Source: CAILZL01 sp050248275 | GTDB lineage: Bacteria; Pseudomonadota; Gammaproteobacteria; Steroidobacterales; Steroidobacteraceae | Reading direction: 5' to 3' | Length of the DNA: 64,000 nucleotides | Assembly: GCA_050248275.1 (NCBI GenBank) | Contig: JBFWSR010000005.1 | Coordinates: 106,782 to 170,781, forward strand | In this document: positions 25,628 to 33,090 of the stretch, piece by piece | Layout: every line of letters begins with the position of its first letter | How positions within the stretch are numbered: the first letter of the stretch is position 1 | Program-made: the position numbers and the translations under genes | The notes under the pieces: generated by a model | Told to the model about the DNA's origin: nothing | Databases searched by the model: none | The model's input: the letters and a program-made list of their open reading frames with translations, nothing else

Positions 25628-26113
25628 ATGAGCGCAAGCAGAAGAATCCAGCGCAGCCTGACCGCTGCGGTTTTATTGGTGGCATTGAGCGGCGCAGTGT
25701 TCGCTGCGGACCAGCCGGCAAAGCACCGCAATCTTGGACAGGAAGAACGCAATCGTGCGCTGGTGCTGGACTTTTATGATCGCGTGTTCAACAAACACGA
25801 TACCAGCATCATCGAAAAAGTGATGGTCGAGGATTACATTCAGCACAATCCCAATCTGCCTACCGGTCGGGCGGCTTTGATCAGTGCGTTGCCTGACTAT
25901 CTGGCCAAACATCCCGAAGCCCGCTGGCGGTTTGTGCGCAGTGCTGCTGAGGGCGATCTGGTGTTTCTGCATATCCACCAGACCAATAGCCCGACGGATC
26001 CTGGCCGCGCCTATGTGGATATTTTCCGGGTTGTGAACGGCAAGATTGTCGAACACTGGGATGTGTCACAGCCGGTGCCCGAGAAGTCGGCCAACAACAA
26101 TACGATGTTCTAG
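25628..26113 (+). CDS. Exported SnoaL/NTF2-like protein
   Basis: A 161-residue protein with a clear signal peptide (hydrophobic residues about 12-26, cleavage after VFA) and a SnoaL-like NTF2 fold. After NRALVLDFYDRVFNKHD comes VEDYIQHNP, the typical SnoaL substrate-cavity region, and it ends with VDIFRVVNGKIVEHWDV. SnoaL-like proteins act as small cyclases, isomerases or ligand-binding units; nothing here specifies the substrate. A GGAG lies 8 bases before the ATG. It may belong to the LysR-divergent group, 109 bases after the previous gene. Confidence 0.85.
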   Translation: MSASRRIQRSLTAAVLLVALSGAVFAADQPAKHRNLGQEERNRALVLDFYDRVFNKHDTSIIEKVMVEDYIQHNPNLPTGRAALISALPDYLAKHPEARWRFVRSAAEGDLVFLHIHQTNSPTDPGRAYVDIFRVVNGKIVEHWDVSQPVPEKSANNNTMF

Positions 26114-26154
26114 CTGCTGGGATGCTCGGCGCAGCGGCACCGCTGCGTCCAATC

Positions 26155-26454
26155 TCATGCCCTGCCGACGTTATAGTCGTTGGGCGAATGGAAGTATTCG
26201 CTCTCGCTGGCGAAGCGTTCAACTATCTGCCGCAGCTCCGCCATGCGGCCTTCGGCTGTCGCGATGGGTGTGCAGTCATCGCAACCGGGGTCGCCGCAGG
26301 GTTGGCGCGAATACAGCCAGAACTGCAAGGCGCCCGCCAGCATGCCATCGGCGATGTCCCATAAATCCGCCTTCTGATCCTGCTCGGCAATGCTGTTGCC
26401 GATATCCACCGTGCGGGTAAACGCTTCGTTGAAGCTGGTTTCTGGGTTCTGCAT
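26155..26454 (-). CDS. Conserved hypothetical protein with CX4CX2C motif
   Basis: A 99-residue cytoplasmic protein with no signal peptide or membrane helix. It is acidic, helix-rich, and has CGDPGCDDC in the middle (residues about 53-61), which could bind a metal or simply be a loop. It runs opposite to its neighbours and ends 42 bases from the SnoaL-like gene. The whole frame uses codons like neighbouring genes, which supports it as real. I do not recognise the family and propose no function. Confidence 0.6.
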   Translation of the reverse strand: MQNPETSFNEAFTRTVDIGNSIAEQDQKADLWDIADGMLAGALQFWLYSRQPCGDPGCDDCTPIATAEGRMAELRQIVERFASESEYFHSPNDYNVGRA

Positions 26455-26565
26455 AGCTGATGAATGCCTGTAAATGAGGTTCTATTGTAGCCGGCCACGC
26501 TGCCAAGCGCCGGGCCGCGTGCGATACTGGCCATCTGGTCAGTCAATACAGTATTTGAGGTACTT

Positions 26566-26964
26566 ATGTCGCAGGAATCTCCGGCCGAATCGCAGATGGA
26601 TGTGGCCAACCTGTATCGCGAGGACACTTACACCGATCGCAAGTTGGGCGTCATCCGCTGCATGACGCCCGTGAACGGCGAAGGCGGTCTGGATGCCAGT
26701 CGTCCCGTGCTGTATCTCGGTCAGGCCGAGATCATGACCAACATGGGGCCGGTGCCGATCAATTTCGAGATCGAAGCCAGTAACCTGGCGGAAGCCGTTG
26801 CCGGTTTTGCGGCCGCCGCCCAGCAGGGCATCGAACGCACCATGCAGCAGATCCAGGAAATGCGTCGTCAGCAGGCCTCGCAATTGGTGGTGGCGCCAGG
26901 CATGCCGGGTCTGAAAGACGGACCGGTGCCCGGTCGTGGTGGCGGCAAGATCCAGATTCCCTGA
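26566..26964 (+). CDS. Conserved cytoplasmic protein of unknown function
   Basis: A 132-residue protein. The N-terminal YREDTYTDRKLGVIRCMTPV, followed by LYLGQAEIMTNMGPVPINFEIEA, resembles an uncharacterised family of gammaproteobacterial cytoplasmic proteins. The middle is alpha-helical and Gln/Ala-rich (residues about 65-105), and the C-terminus is Gly/Pro-rich. A GAGG lies just ahead of the ATG. It is monocistronic, followed by a hairpin at 27012-27037. No enzyme motif is visible. Confidence 0.75.
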   Translation: MSQESPAESQMDVANLYREDTYTDRKLGVIRCMTPVNGEGGLDASRPVLYLGQAEIMTNMGPVPINFEIEASNLAEAVAGFAAAAQQGIERTMQQIQEMRRQQASQLVVAPGMPGLKDGPVPGRGGGKIQIP

Positions 26965-27011
26965 TACGCCGTGATAAGTCGGCCGCTATTGATGAAGCGC
27001 TGAATCCAATT

Positions 27012-27037
27012 AGTGCATGCGTGCTGGCGCATGCACT
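27012..27037. terminator. Perfect 10-bp hairpin after the 26566 gene
   Basis: AGTGCATGCG (27012-27021) pairs exactly with CGCATGCACT (27028-27037) over a six-base loop, 47 bases after the preceding stop. No T-run follows, so it may be a Rho-assisted 3' end or a regulatory element in front of the ATP-grasp operon. Confidence 0.4.
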
Positions 27038-27066
27038 GAAACCGTACTATCACTGCTTGCGGACCG

Positions 27067-27104
27067 GCGAAAATAGGGCAATTATCCCATGGCATGGTTT
27101 TCGC
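27067..27104. promoter_or_regulatory. Inverted repeat in the leader of the ATP-grasp/alpha-E/Anbu operon
   Basis: GCGAAAA (27067-27073) and TTTTCGC (27098-27104) are exact reverse complements separated by 24 bases. The second arm ends 43 bases before the ATP-grasp ATG. It could be an operator or an RNA stem in the leader. No matching regulator is known. Confidence 0.35.
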
Positions 27105-27147
27105 TTGGCTGTAAAGACCGGTAACAACAGAGCAGGGGTTAGGCCGA

Positions 27148-28566
27148 ATGGGTTTATCGCAACCGCCCTATGATGAGATGCATGCCAGCGAGGGCGTTCG
27201 GTCGCATTACCGCGCATTTGCCGATTGGTTGAAGAATACGCCTGCCGAGAAACTGAAGCGCAAACGCGCTGAAGCCGACACTTTGTTCCATCGAGTGGGC
27301 ATCACCTTTGCGGTGTACGGTGAAGAGTCCGGCACCGAGCGTCTGATCCCGTTTGATATCGTGCCGCGCATCATCCCTGCTACTGAGTGGCAACAGCTGG
27401 CAGCGGGTCTGAAGCAGCGGGTGCGCGCACTGAATGCATTCACCAAGGATATTTACCACGAGCAGGAGATTCTCAAGGCAGGCAAGCTGCCGTCTGACGA
27501 GATTCTGCGCAATGCCCAGTTCCGTCCGGAAATGAAGGGCGTGAAGGTGCCGAATGATATTTACGCGCATATCGCCGGTGTCGATGTGGTACGCGCCGGC
27601 AAGGGCGAATTTTACGTACTGGAGGATAATCTGCGGGTCCCTTCCGGCGTGTCGTACATGATTGAAGACCGCAAAATGATGATGCGGCTGTTTCCGGAAC
27701 TGTTTGCCACTCATGCCATCGCGCCGGTGGAACACTATCCCGATCTGTTGCTCGACAACCTGCGCAGCGTGGCGCCGGCCGGTGTCAACGATCCGGTGGT
27801 GGTGGTGCTGACGCCGGGCGCCTACAACAGCGCCTATTTCGAACATGCCTTCCTGGCCCAGCAGATGGGCGTCGAACTGGTGGAAGGCGCCGATCTGTTC
27901 GTCAAGGACAATTATGTGTACATGCGCACCACGCGCGGTCCGCAGCGCGTCGATGTGATCTATCGCCGTATCGACGATGATTTCCTCGATCCCAAGGCTT
28001 TTCGTCCTGATTCGCAGCTGGGCGTGCCTGGCCTGCTGGAGGCCTATCGCGCCGGGCGCGTGAATGTCGCCAACGCCATTGGCACCGGCGTTGCCGACGA
28101 CAAGTCGATCTATCCTTATGTGCCGGATATGGTGCGTTTCTATCTCGGTGAAGAGCCGCTGTTGAGTAACGTGCCGACCTACATCCTGCGCCGCAAGGAA
28201 GATCTCGACTATACGCTGGCGCATCTGGCCGAGCTGGTGGTGAAGGAAGTGCATGGCGCAGGCGGTTACGGCATGCTGATTGGTCCGGCCGCCAGCAAGG
28301 CGGAACTGGAAGCATTCCGTGCCCACATTGTGGCCGAACCGCATAAATACATCGCTCAACCCACTCTGTCCCTGTCGGCCTGCCCGACCTTCGTGGAAAG
28401 CGGCATCGCACCGCGCCATATCGATTTGCGACCGTTTGTCCTGTCGGGCCGTGAAGTCAAGCTGGTGCCCGGAGGCTTGACGCGCGTGGCCCTGCGTGAA
28501 GGCTCGCTGGTGGTGAATTCATCGCAGGGCGGCGGGACCAAAGATACCTGGGTTCTGGAGCGCTGA
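27148..28566 (+). CDS. Circularly permuted type 2 ATP-grasp protein
   Basis: A 472-residue protein of the circularly permuted ATP-grasp family (formerly DUF404/DUF407), predicted to be a peptide or amide ligase that activates a carboxylate with ATP. It shows the family opening YDEMHASEGVRSHYRAF, the conserved VLEDNLRVPSGVSYM near residues 159-173, the PGAYNSAYFEH segment, and the C-terminal GGYGMLIGPAASK and SQGGGTKDTWVLER. The substrate is unknown. It is the first gene of an operon with an alpha-E protein (13 bases apart) and an Anbu-type proteasome homologue (88 bases further). Genomic studies by Iyer and Aravind predicted that such clusters make or attach a peptide. Confidence 0.92.
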   Translation: MGLSQPPYDEMHASEGVRSHYRAFADWLKNTPAEKLKRKRAEADTLFHRVGITFAVYGEESGTERLIPFDIVPRIIPATEWQQLAAGLKQRVRALNAFTKDIYHEQEILKAGKLPSDEILRNAQFRPEMKGVKVPNDIYAHIAGVDVVRAGKGEFYVLEDNLRVPSGVSYMIEDRKMMMRLFPELFATHAIAPVEHYPDLLLDNLRSVAPAGVNDPVVVVLTPGAYNSAYFEHAFLAQQMGVELVEGADLFVKDNYVYMRTTRGPQRVDVIYRRIDDDFLDPKAFRPDSQLGVPGLLEAYRAGRVNVANAIGTGVADDKSIYPYVPDMVRFYLGEEPLLSNVPTYILRRKEDLDYTLAHLAELVVKEVHGAGGYGMLIGPAASKAELEAFRAHIVAEPHKYIAQPTLSLSACPTFVESGIAPRHIDLRPFVLSGREVKLVPGGLTRVALREGSLVVNSSQGGGTKDTWVLER

Positions 28567-28579
28567 AGGAAGAACCACG

Positions 28580-29530
28580 ATGCTCAGTAGTACGGCGGAC
28601 AAACTGTTCTGGATGGCGCGTTACACCGAACGCGCCGAGAATCTGGCGCGCATGCTGGATGTCAACTATCGCATGTCACTGTTTCCGCAAGCCTCTCAGG
28701 GGCTTACGCAGGGCTGGAATGCATTGCTGGCGATCAGCGATCTGATGGGCGAATTCAAACACCGTTATGCTGAAACCACGCCGGAAAATGCGCTGGCCTT
28801 TTTCGCCTTCGATCACAACAACCCATCGAGCATCATCAGTTGCTGGCGCGCCGTGCGCGAGAATGCGCGCGCCGTGCGCGGCGCCTTGACGGCCGAAACC
28901 TGGGAGACGATCAATTCCACCTGGCTGGAACTGCGCGGCATAGAAGACAGTATTACCGGCGGCGCCGAGATCAGTAATTTCTTCGAGTGGGTGAAGTATC
29001 GTTCACATCTGGTACGCGGCGTATTGCGTTCCACCATGCTGCGTGATGAAGCGTTCCACTTTGCCTGGTTGGGTACCTATCTGGAACGTGCTGACAACAC
29101 GGCGCGCATTCTCGATGTGAAATATCACATGCTGCTGCCGCGCGGTGAAAATGTGGGTGGCGCAGCCGATTATTACCAGTGGAGCGCGCTGCTCAATTCG
29201 GTGGCGGCCTTCGAGATCTATCGCAAGGTTTATCGCGATGCCATCACGCCGCGGCGTGTGGCGGAGTTGCTGATCCTGCGCGACGACATGCCGCGTTCGC
29301 TCAGTCACTGCATCCGGCAGTCGTACTTCCATCTGCAACAAGTGCGCAATCATCATTCTGCGGAAACCGAACGCCGTATCGGGGTACTGGATGCAGAGCT
29401 GCATTTCGGTCGCATCGAAGATGTATTTGAAACCGGTTTGCACGAATACCTGATGCGCTTCATCGACCGTGTGTACGAACTGGGCGAGCGCGTGTCCAAG
29501 GACTTCCTGATTCCTAGCGAAGCGGCCTGA
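28580..29530 (+). CDS. Alpha-E domain protein
   Basis: A 316-residue all-helical protein of the alpha-E family (formerly DUF403). The N-terminal MLSSTADKLFWMARYTERAENLARML is the family hallmark, with conserved Glu residues along the helices and a second motif FAWLGTYLERADNTARILD near residues 160-180 that echoes the first. The function is unknown; family members are nearly always encoded next to circularly permuted ATP-grasp proteins, sometimes fused to them, which suggests a partner or modifier of that ligase. Here it follows the ATP-grasp gene by 13 bases with GGAAG as ribosome site. Confidence 0.93.
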   Translation: MLSSTADKLFWMARYTERAENLARMLDVNYRMSLFPQASQGLTQGWNALLAISDLMGEFKHRYAETTPENALAFFAFDHNNPSSIISCWRAVRENARAVRGALTAETWETINSTWLELRGIEDSITGGAEISNFFEWVKYRSHLVRGVLRSTMLRDEAFHFAWLGTYLERADNTARILDVKYHMLLPRGENVGGAADYYQWSALLNSVAAFEIYRKVYRDAITPRRVAELLILRDDMPRSLSHCIRQSYFHLQQVRNHHSAETERRIGVLDAELHFGRIEDVFETGLHEYLMRFIDRVYELGERVSKDFLIPSEAA

Positions 29531-29618
29531 CGCGTTTGCCGATCCCCGAACTGGTCGTTTTGACCTGCCGCCAAGGCGCGCCTAACATGCGCGCCTTGTT
29601 TTCGTTGAGAAACCTGTC

Positions 29619-30356
29619 ATGACATATTGTGTGGGCATTCTGGTGGACGAAGGGTTGGTGTTCCTGGCGGACTCGCGCACCAATGCCGGCGTCGATCAGA
29701 TCAGCACCTTCCGCAAGATGGCGGTGTTCGAGCGGCCCGGCGAGCGCGCCATGGTGTTGATGACAGCGGGCAATCTGGCCATTTCGCAGTCGCTGATCAG
29801 CATTCTGCAGGAACATATCGCCGCCAAGGACATGCCCAACAGCAACACGCTGATGACGGTGGGCAACATGTTCGAAGCGGCGCGACTGGTGGGCGAGGCG
29901 CTGCGCGAGGTGTATCACCGCGATGCCGCCGCGCTCAAGGAACATGGCATCGAATTCAACGCCACCCTGATCTTCGGTGGGCAGATTGCCGGCGAACTGC
30001 CGCGCCTGTTCAATATCTATTCGGCCGGCAACTTCATTGAAGCCACTGCCGATACCCCGTACTTCCAGATCGGTGAGTCCAAGTATGGCAAGCCGATCCT
30101 GGATCGGGTGATTACACGCAGTCTGGGTTTGCAGCGTGCGGTCAAGTGTGCGCTGGTGTCGATGGATTCTACTATCCGGTCCAATCTGTCAGTGGGTCTG
30201 CCGCTGGATCTGATCTGCATCAAGCGCGATGCGCTCAGGTTGGGGAAACATCTGAGCATCGATGCGCAGCATGAATACTTCAACATGATTCATCGCCAGT
30301 GGAGCGAAAGTCTGCGCCATGCCTTCCACGCAATTCCCGATCCGGACTGGCTGTAG
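29619..30356 (+). CDS. anbu: Anbu (bacterial proteasome homologue), predicted N-terminal threonine peptidase
   Basis: A 245-residue proteasome-beta-like protein of the Anbu family, which forms open helical or ring assemblies. After removal of Met1, Thr2 becomes the N-terminal nucleophile. From that Thr, the catalytic Asp is at position 17 (LADSRTNAG) and the Lys at 32 (FRKMAVF), as expected for an active site. The family C-terminus (RHAFHAIPDPDWL) is present and the length is standard. It closes the ATP-grasp/alpha-E operon. In many genomes a transglutaminase-like gene lies between alpha-E and Anbu; none is found here. Protease activity has been difficult to demonstrate in this family, so its substrate is unknown. 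Confidence 0.93.
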   Translation: MTYCVGILVDEGLVFLADSRTNAGVDQISTFRKMAVFERPGERAMVLMTAGNLAISQSLISILQEHIAAKDMPNSNTLMTVGNMFEAARLVGEALREVYHRDAAALKEHGIEFNATLIFGGQIAGELPRLFNIYSAGNFIEATADTPYFQIGESKYGKPILDRVITRSLGLQRAVKCALVSMDSTIRSNLSVGLPLDLICIKRDALRLGKHLSIDAQHEYFNMIHRQWSESLRHAFHAIPDPDWL

Positions 30357-30380
30357 GGAGATCGTTCGCGAACCGTCTCC
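30357..30380 (+). terminator. Hairpin after the Anbu gene
   Basis: GGAGA (30357-30361) pairs with TCTCC (30376-30380), with an inner self-complementary GTTCGCGAAC. It begins at the base right after the Anbu stop. A second, bulged hairpin (ACCAT...ATGGT, 30387-30408) follows. No T-run is present. Confidence 0.45.
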
Positions 30381-30396
30381 TTAATCACCATTATCC

Positions 30397-30435
30397 TGCC
30401 AGGATGGTTTCCGCGGCCCAGGGTCGGAAAATTAT
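30397..30435 (+). repeat. Left copy of a ~38-bp direct repeat flanking the two-gene membrane cassette
   Basis: This stretch starts with TGCCAGGAT, continues with TCCG, CCAGGGT and CGGAAA and ends with TTAT. A similar sequence in the same orientation is found at 31556-31590, with small gaps and about 85% identity over aligned positions. The two copies bracket the leader ORF and both membrane-protein genes. The purpose is unknown; it may be a promoter duplicate or an insertion scar. Confidence 0.55.
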
Positions 30436-30521
30436 ACTGATTTCACTGCGCTGTCCGCCGGATGAAGACACTGAATAATTTACCGTCCGCTGCAAGCCGC
30501 TCAGGGCACAAAGGAGTGTTT

Positions 30522-30575
30522 ATGCTTCTTTTACCCCAAACAGGGGAGAGACTTGGCAATCTCCGAATGGATTGA
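30522..30575 (+). CDS. 17-codon leader ORF with perfect Shine-Dalgarno
   Basis: ATG at 30522 follows AAAGGAG at ideal spacing and encodes a 17-residue peptide (MLLLPQTGERLGNLRMD) ending at TGA 30573-30575. It overlaps the start of the next gene (TTG 30553) in another frame, so ribosomes finishing it would pass over the downstream start. That arrangement is typical of translational coupling. It could also be a decayed N-terminus. Its strong ribosome site is its main support. Confidence 0.45.
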   Translation: MLLLPQTGERLGNLRMD

Positions 30576-31026
30576 AGCAACAACTTTCGCTGAATGGGTG
30601 CGAACCTCGCCTTTCGGCTGGCCGTTGATGCTCTACATGCACTCCATCGGCATGGGCATCATGCTCGGTCTCGGTTTTTTGCTGGGTATGCGCCTGTTAG
30701 GCTTGTTCAGGCGCGTACCTGTTTGTGCATTTCTGCCAATGTTCCGGCTGCTCTGGATCGCTTTCATCGTCAACATTGTTGGTGGCGTTGCGATATTTTC
30801 ATCTCGTGCGACATTCTTTGTGGCCAGCATTCCCTTTCTGCTCAAAATGGTTTCGGTCATCACCGCGGCCATATTGACGGCTGACATGCAGCGCAAGCTG
30901 GTTGTGGCTGCACCTCGGATTGACAGCACGGGAGTGATAACAGGGCCTTTGAAAGCGCTGTCATGGCTAACAATCAGCCTGTGGCTGTTTGCAATCGTGA
31001 GCGGCCGTCTTACGGCCTATTTATAG
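30553..31026 (+). CDS. Four-helix membrane protein, DUF6644-like, first of a tandem pair
   Basis: A 157-residue inner-membrane protein beginning at TTG, supported by AGGGGAG seven bases upstream and by the conserved opening AISEWIEATTFAEW. Four hydrophobic helices are visible. The first contains the conserved YMHSIGMG with a His, followed by MRLLGLFRR at its cytoplasmic end, and the last ends with SGRLTAYL. The pattern resembles the DUF6644 / CopD-like family, members of which may bind haem or metal through this His; that is inference. The next gene is a paralogue. The block has noticeably lower GC (near 50%) than the surrounding 60%. Confidence 0.75.
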   Translation: MAISEWIEATTFAEWVRTSPFGWPLMLYMHSIGMGIMLGLGFLLGMRLLGLFRRVPVCAFLPMFRLLWIAFIVNIVGGVAIFSSRATFFVASIPFLLKMVSVITAAILTADMQRKLVVAAPRIDSTGVITGPLKALSWLTISLWLFAIVSGRLTAYL

Positions 31027-31054
31027 CCGTTCGTAATCTGAAAGAGAGGCGATC

Positions 31055-31528
31055 ATGGCGGCGTTGTACTGGATATACGCAAACATCAGTCCGCATATTT
31101 ACGCTATCAGCTGGCTATGGATCCTTCTCGAGATATTGCACTATATCGGGCTGTGCCTGCTGCTGGGTGCGCTCTTCCTGATGGATGTGCGTCTGCTGGG
31201 TTTCAATCGCAGATTGCCTCTGGGCGTCATTAACGATCTCGTTCCGCTCGTATATATCGGGTTTGGTCTCAACCTGATCACCGGCCTCATTTTTTATCTG
31301 GGCAACCCGGTTAGTTACACGCTGAATCCCGCATTCCAGGTCAAGATGCTGCTCATCCTGATTGCCGGCTTCAATGGTGTCTTCTATCGTTGGAAAATCT
31401 ATCCGCAACTGGCTGCCTGGGACCGGGGAGTTCCGGTACCGCTGTATGCGAAATCAGTCGGAGCCTTGTCTCTGTTTCTTTGGCTCATCGTCGTTTACTG
31501 CGGCCGGGTCATTCCTTATGTGGGGTAA
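31055..31528 (+). CDS. Four-helix membrane protein, DUF6644-like, second of a tandem pair
   Basis: A 157-residue paralogue of the preceding protein with the same length and helix layout. EILHYIGLCLLLGALFLMDVRLLGFNRR matches the first protein's His-containing helix and its MRLLGLFRR end, a QVKMLLIL segment matches LLKMVSVI, and the C-terminal LWLIVVYCGRVIPYVG matches LWLFAIVSGRLTAYL. Overall identity is low, so duplication is old or the two were acquired together. The GAGAGG upstream is a good ribosome site. It follows the first gene by 28 bases. The pair may form a heteromeric complex. Function unknown. Confidence 0.77.
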   Translation: MAALYWIYANISPHIYAISWLWILLEILHYIGLCLLLGALFLMDVRLLGFNRRLPLGVINDLVPLVYIGFGLNLITGLIFYLGNPVSYTLNPAFQVKMLLILIAGFNGVFYRWKIYPQLAAWDRGVPVPLYAKSVGALSLFLWLIVVYCGRVIPYVG

Positions 31529-31555
31529 TCTGGCGATGTGGCGTTGCGCGCCGTC

Positions 31556-31590
31556 TGCCAGGATTGTCCGGTCCAGGGTACGGAAATTAT
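31556..31590 (+). repeat. Right copy of the ~38-bp direct repeat
   Basis: Same orientation as the copy at 30397-30435, sharing TGCCAGGAT, TCCG, CCAGGGT, CGGAAA and TTAT. It lies 28 bases after the second membrane gene. The 115 bases after it, up to the convergent AGCS gene, hold no recognisable feature. Confidence 0.55.
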
Positions 31591-31706
31591 CTCCCTGCCG
31601 GCCATGCAATGGATTCTGGCAAAGTCGCATTGGCTATGCGGCTGTCCTTCGCAAGTGTCGGGGTTAATGTGCTGCTCTGTTACGTGAATTTCCTATGGCG
31701 GTTCTT

Positions 31707-33059
31707 TCATGTGCTGTGACCTTCCTGCAAAACCGTTTGCAGATGTTGACTCGTCAGTCGCACGATCAGCGGTGACAGCGCCAGCAGCGAAATCAGGTTG
31801 GGAATGGCCATCAGGGCATTGAGAATGTCGGCCAGCGTCCAGACGGTTTCCATCTTGATGGTGGCGCCGATGAATACGCCGATGGTCCATAGTATGCGGT
31901 AGGGCAGAATGGTCCATTTGCCCAGCAGGAATTGCCAGCAACGCTCGCCATAGTAACCCCAGCCGAAAATGGTGGTGAGTGCGAATACCGCAAGAATGAT
32001 CGCGACGTAGCTGTGACCAAGGCCGGGCATGGCGCTGTCAAACGCCATTTGCGTCAATTCCGCGCCACTCTTGCCGCTGGTCCAGACGCCGCTGATGACG
32101 ATGCTCAGGCCGGTAATGGTGCAGATGATGAAGGTGTCCAGGAACGTGCCCATCATGCCCACCAGACCGCTCTTGATCACATTGTTGCTGGCACCAGCGG
32201 CCTGTGCGATGCCCGCTGTGCCCAGGCCGGCTTCGTTGGCAAATACACCGCGCGCCACGCCATAGCGGATGGCCGCGATCATGGCGGCGCCGGCAAAGCC
32301 GCCAGTAGCCGCAGTACCGGTAAAGGCGGTAGTGAAGATCAGTTTGAAGGCGTGGGGAATGACGGTTACATGGGTAAACAAGATCGCAATGCCGCCCAGT
32401 AAATAGGCAAGCGCCATGAACGGTACCAACCAATTGGCAATGGCGGCAATGCGCTTGATGCCACCCAGTATCACGGTAGCCGTGATCAACAGCAAAGCAA
32501 TGCCAGTGAAGCGATGTTCGATACCGAAGGCGCTTTGCATTGCATCGGCAATGCTGTTGGCCTGCACCATGTTGCCGATGCCGAAGCCGGCCATGCCGCC
32601 GAAGATCGCAAAGGCAGTGCCCAGCCATTTCCAGTTCACACTCATGCCATTGCGGATGGCATACATTGGCCCACCGACATAACGGCCATCTTCATCGCGT
32701 TCGCGAAACTGCACAGCGACCACTACCTCGGCATACTTGGTGGCCATTCCTGCCAGCGCCGTCATCCACATCCAGAACACCGCTCCCGGACCACCGATGG
32801 CAATGGCCGTGGCTACACCCACGACATTGCCTACGCCGATGGTGGCGGCCAGGCAGGTCATTAAAGCGGAGAAAGGACTGACCTCCCCATGTTCAGCGTC
32901 GCTTTGCCGGCCTTTCCAGATCATGCGCAGACCCTGACCGATCATCAGGATCGGCATGGCGCGCAGGCGAATTTGCAGATACAGGCCGGTGCCGAGAATG
33001 AGCACCAACATGGACGGACCCCAGACGATGCTGTCGAGTTGATTGAGCAATTCGGTCAT
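31707..33059 (-). CDS. agcS: Alanine/glycine:cation symporter (AGCS family)
   Basis: A 450-residue sodium- or proton-coupled amino-acid transporter with about ten membrane helices. AGCS signatures include GVGNVVGVATAIAIGGPGAVFWMW (near residues 73-96), AEVVVAVQFRE, and EAGLGTAGIAQAA in the second half. Substrates in this family are usually L-alanine, D-alanine and glycine. An AGGAAA ribosome site precedes the ATG. It lies 31 bases downstream of prlC on the same strand, so peptide breakdown and amino-acid uptake may be coordinated. Exact substrate and coupling ion are not readable. Confidence 0.94.
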   Translation of the reverse strand: MTELLNQLDSIVWGPSMLVLILGTGLYLQIRLRAMPILMIGQGLRMIWKGRQSDAEHGEVSPFSALMTCLAATIGVGNVVGVATAIAIGGPGAVFWMWMTALAGMATKYAEVVVAVQFRERDEDGRYVGGPMYAIRNGMSVNWKWLGTAFAIFGGMAGFGIGNMVQANSIADAMQSAFGIEHRFTGIALLLITATVILGGIKRIAAIANWLVPFMALAYLLGGIAILFTHVTVIPHAFKLIFTTAFTGTAATGGFAGAAMIAAIRYGVARGVFANEAGLGTAGIAQAAGASNNVIKSGLVGMMGTFLDTFIICTITGLSIVISGVWTSGKSGAELTQMAFDSAMPGLGHSYVAIILAVFALTTIFGWGYYGERCWQFLLGKWTILPYRILWTIGVFIGATIKMETVWTLADILNALMAIPNLISLLALSPLIVRLTSQHLQTVLQEGHST

Positions 33060-33090
33060 GGCGGTTTCCTGGGTTCTTATTGTTTGGGAT

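Noticed and set aside
30522..31026. A frameshifted N-terminus joining the leader ORF to the first membrane gene
   Set aside because: The TTG start at 30553 has its own Shine-Dalgarno and gives the expected conserved N-terminus, so no frameshift needs to be invoked.
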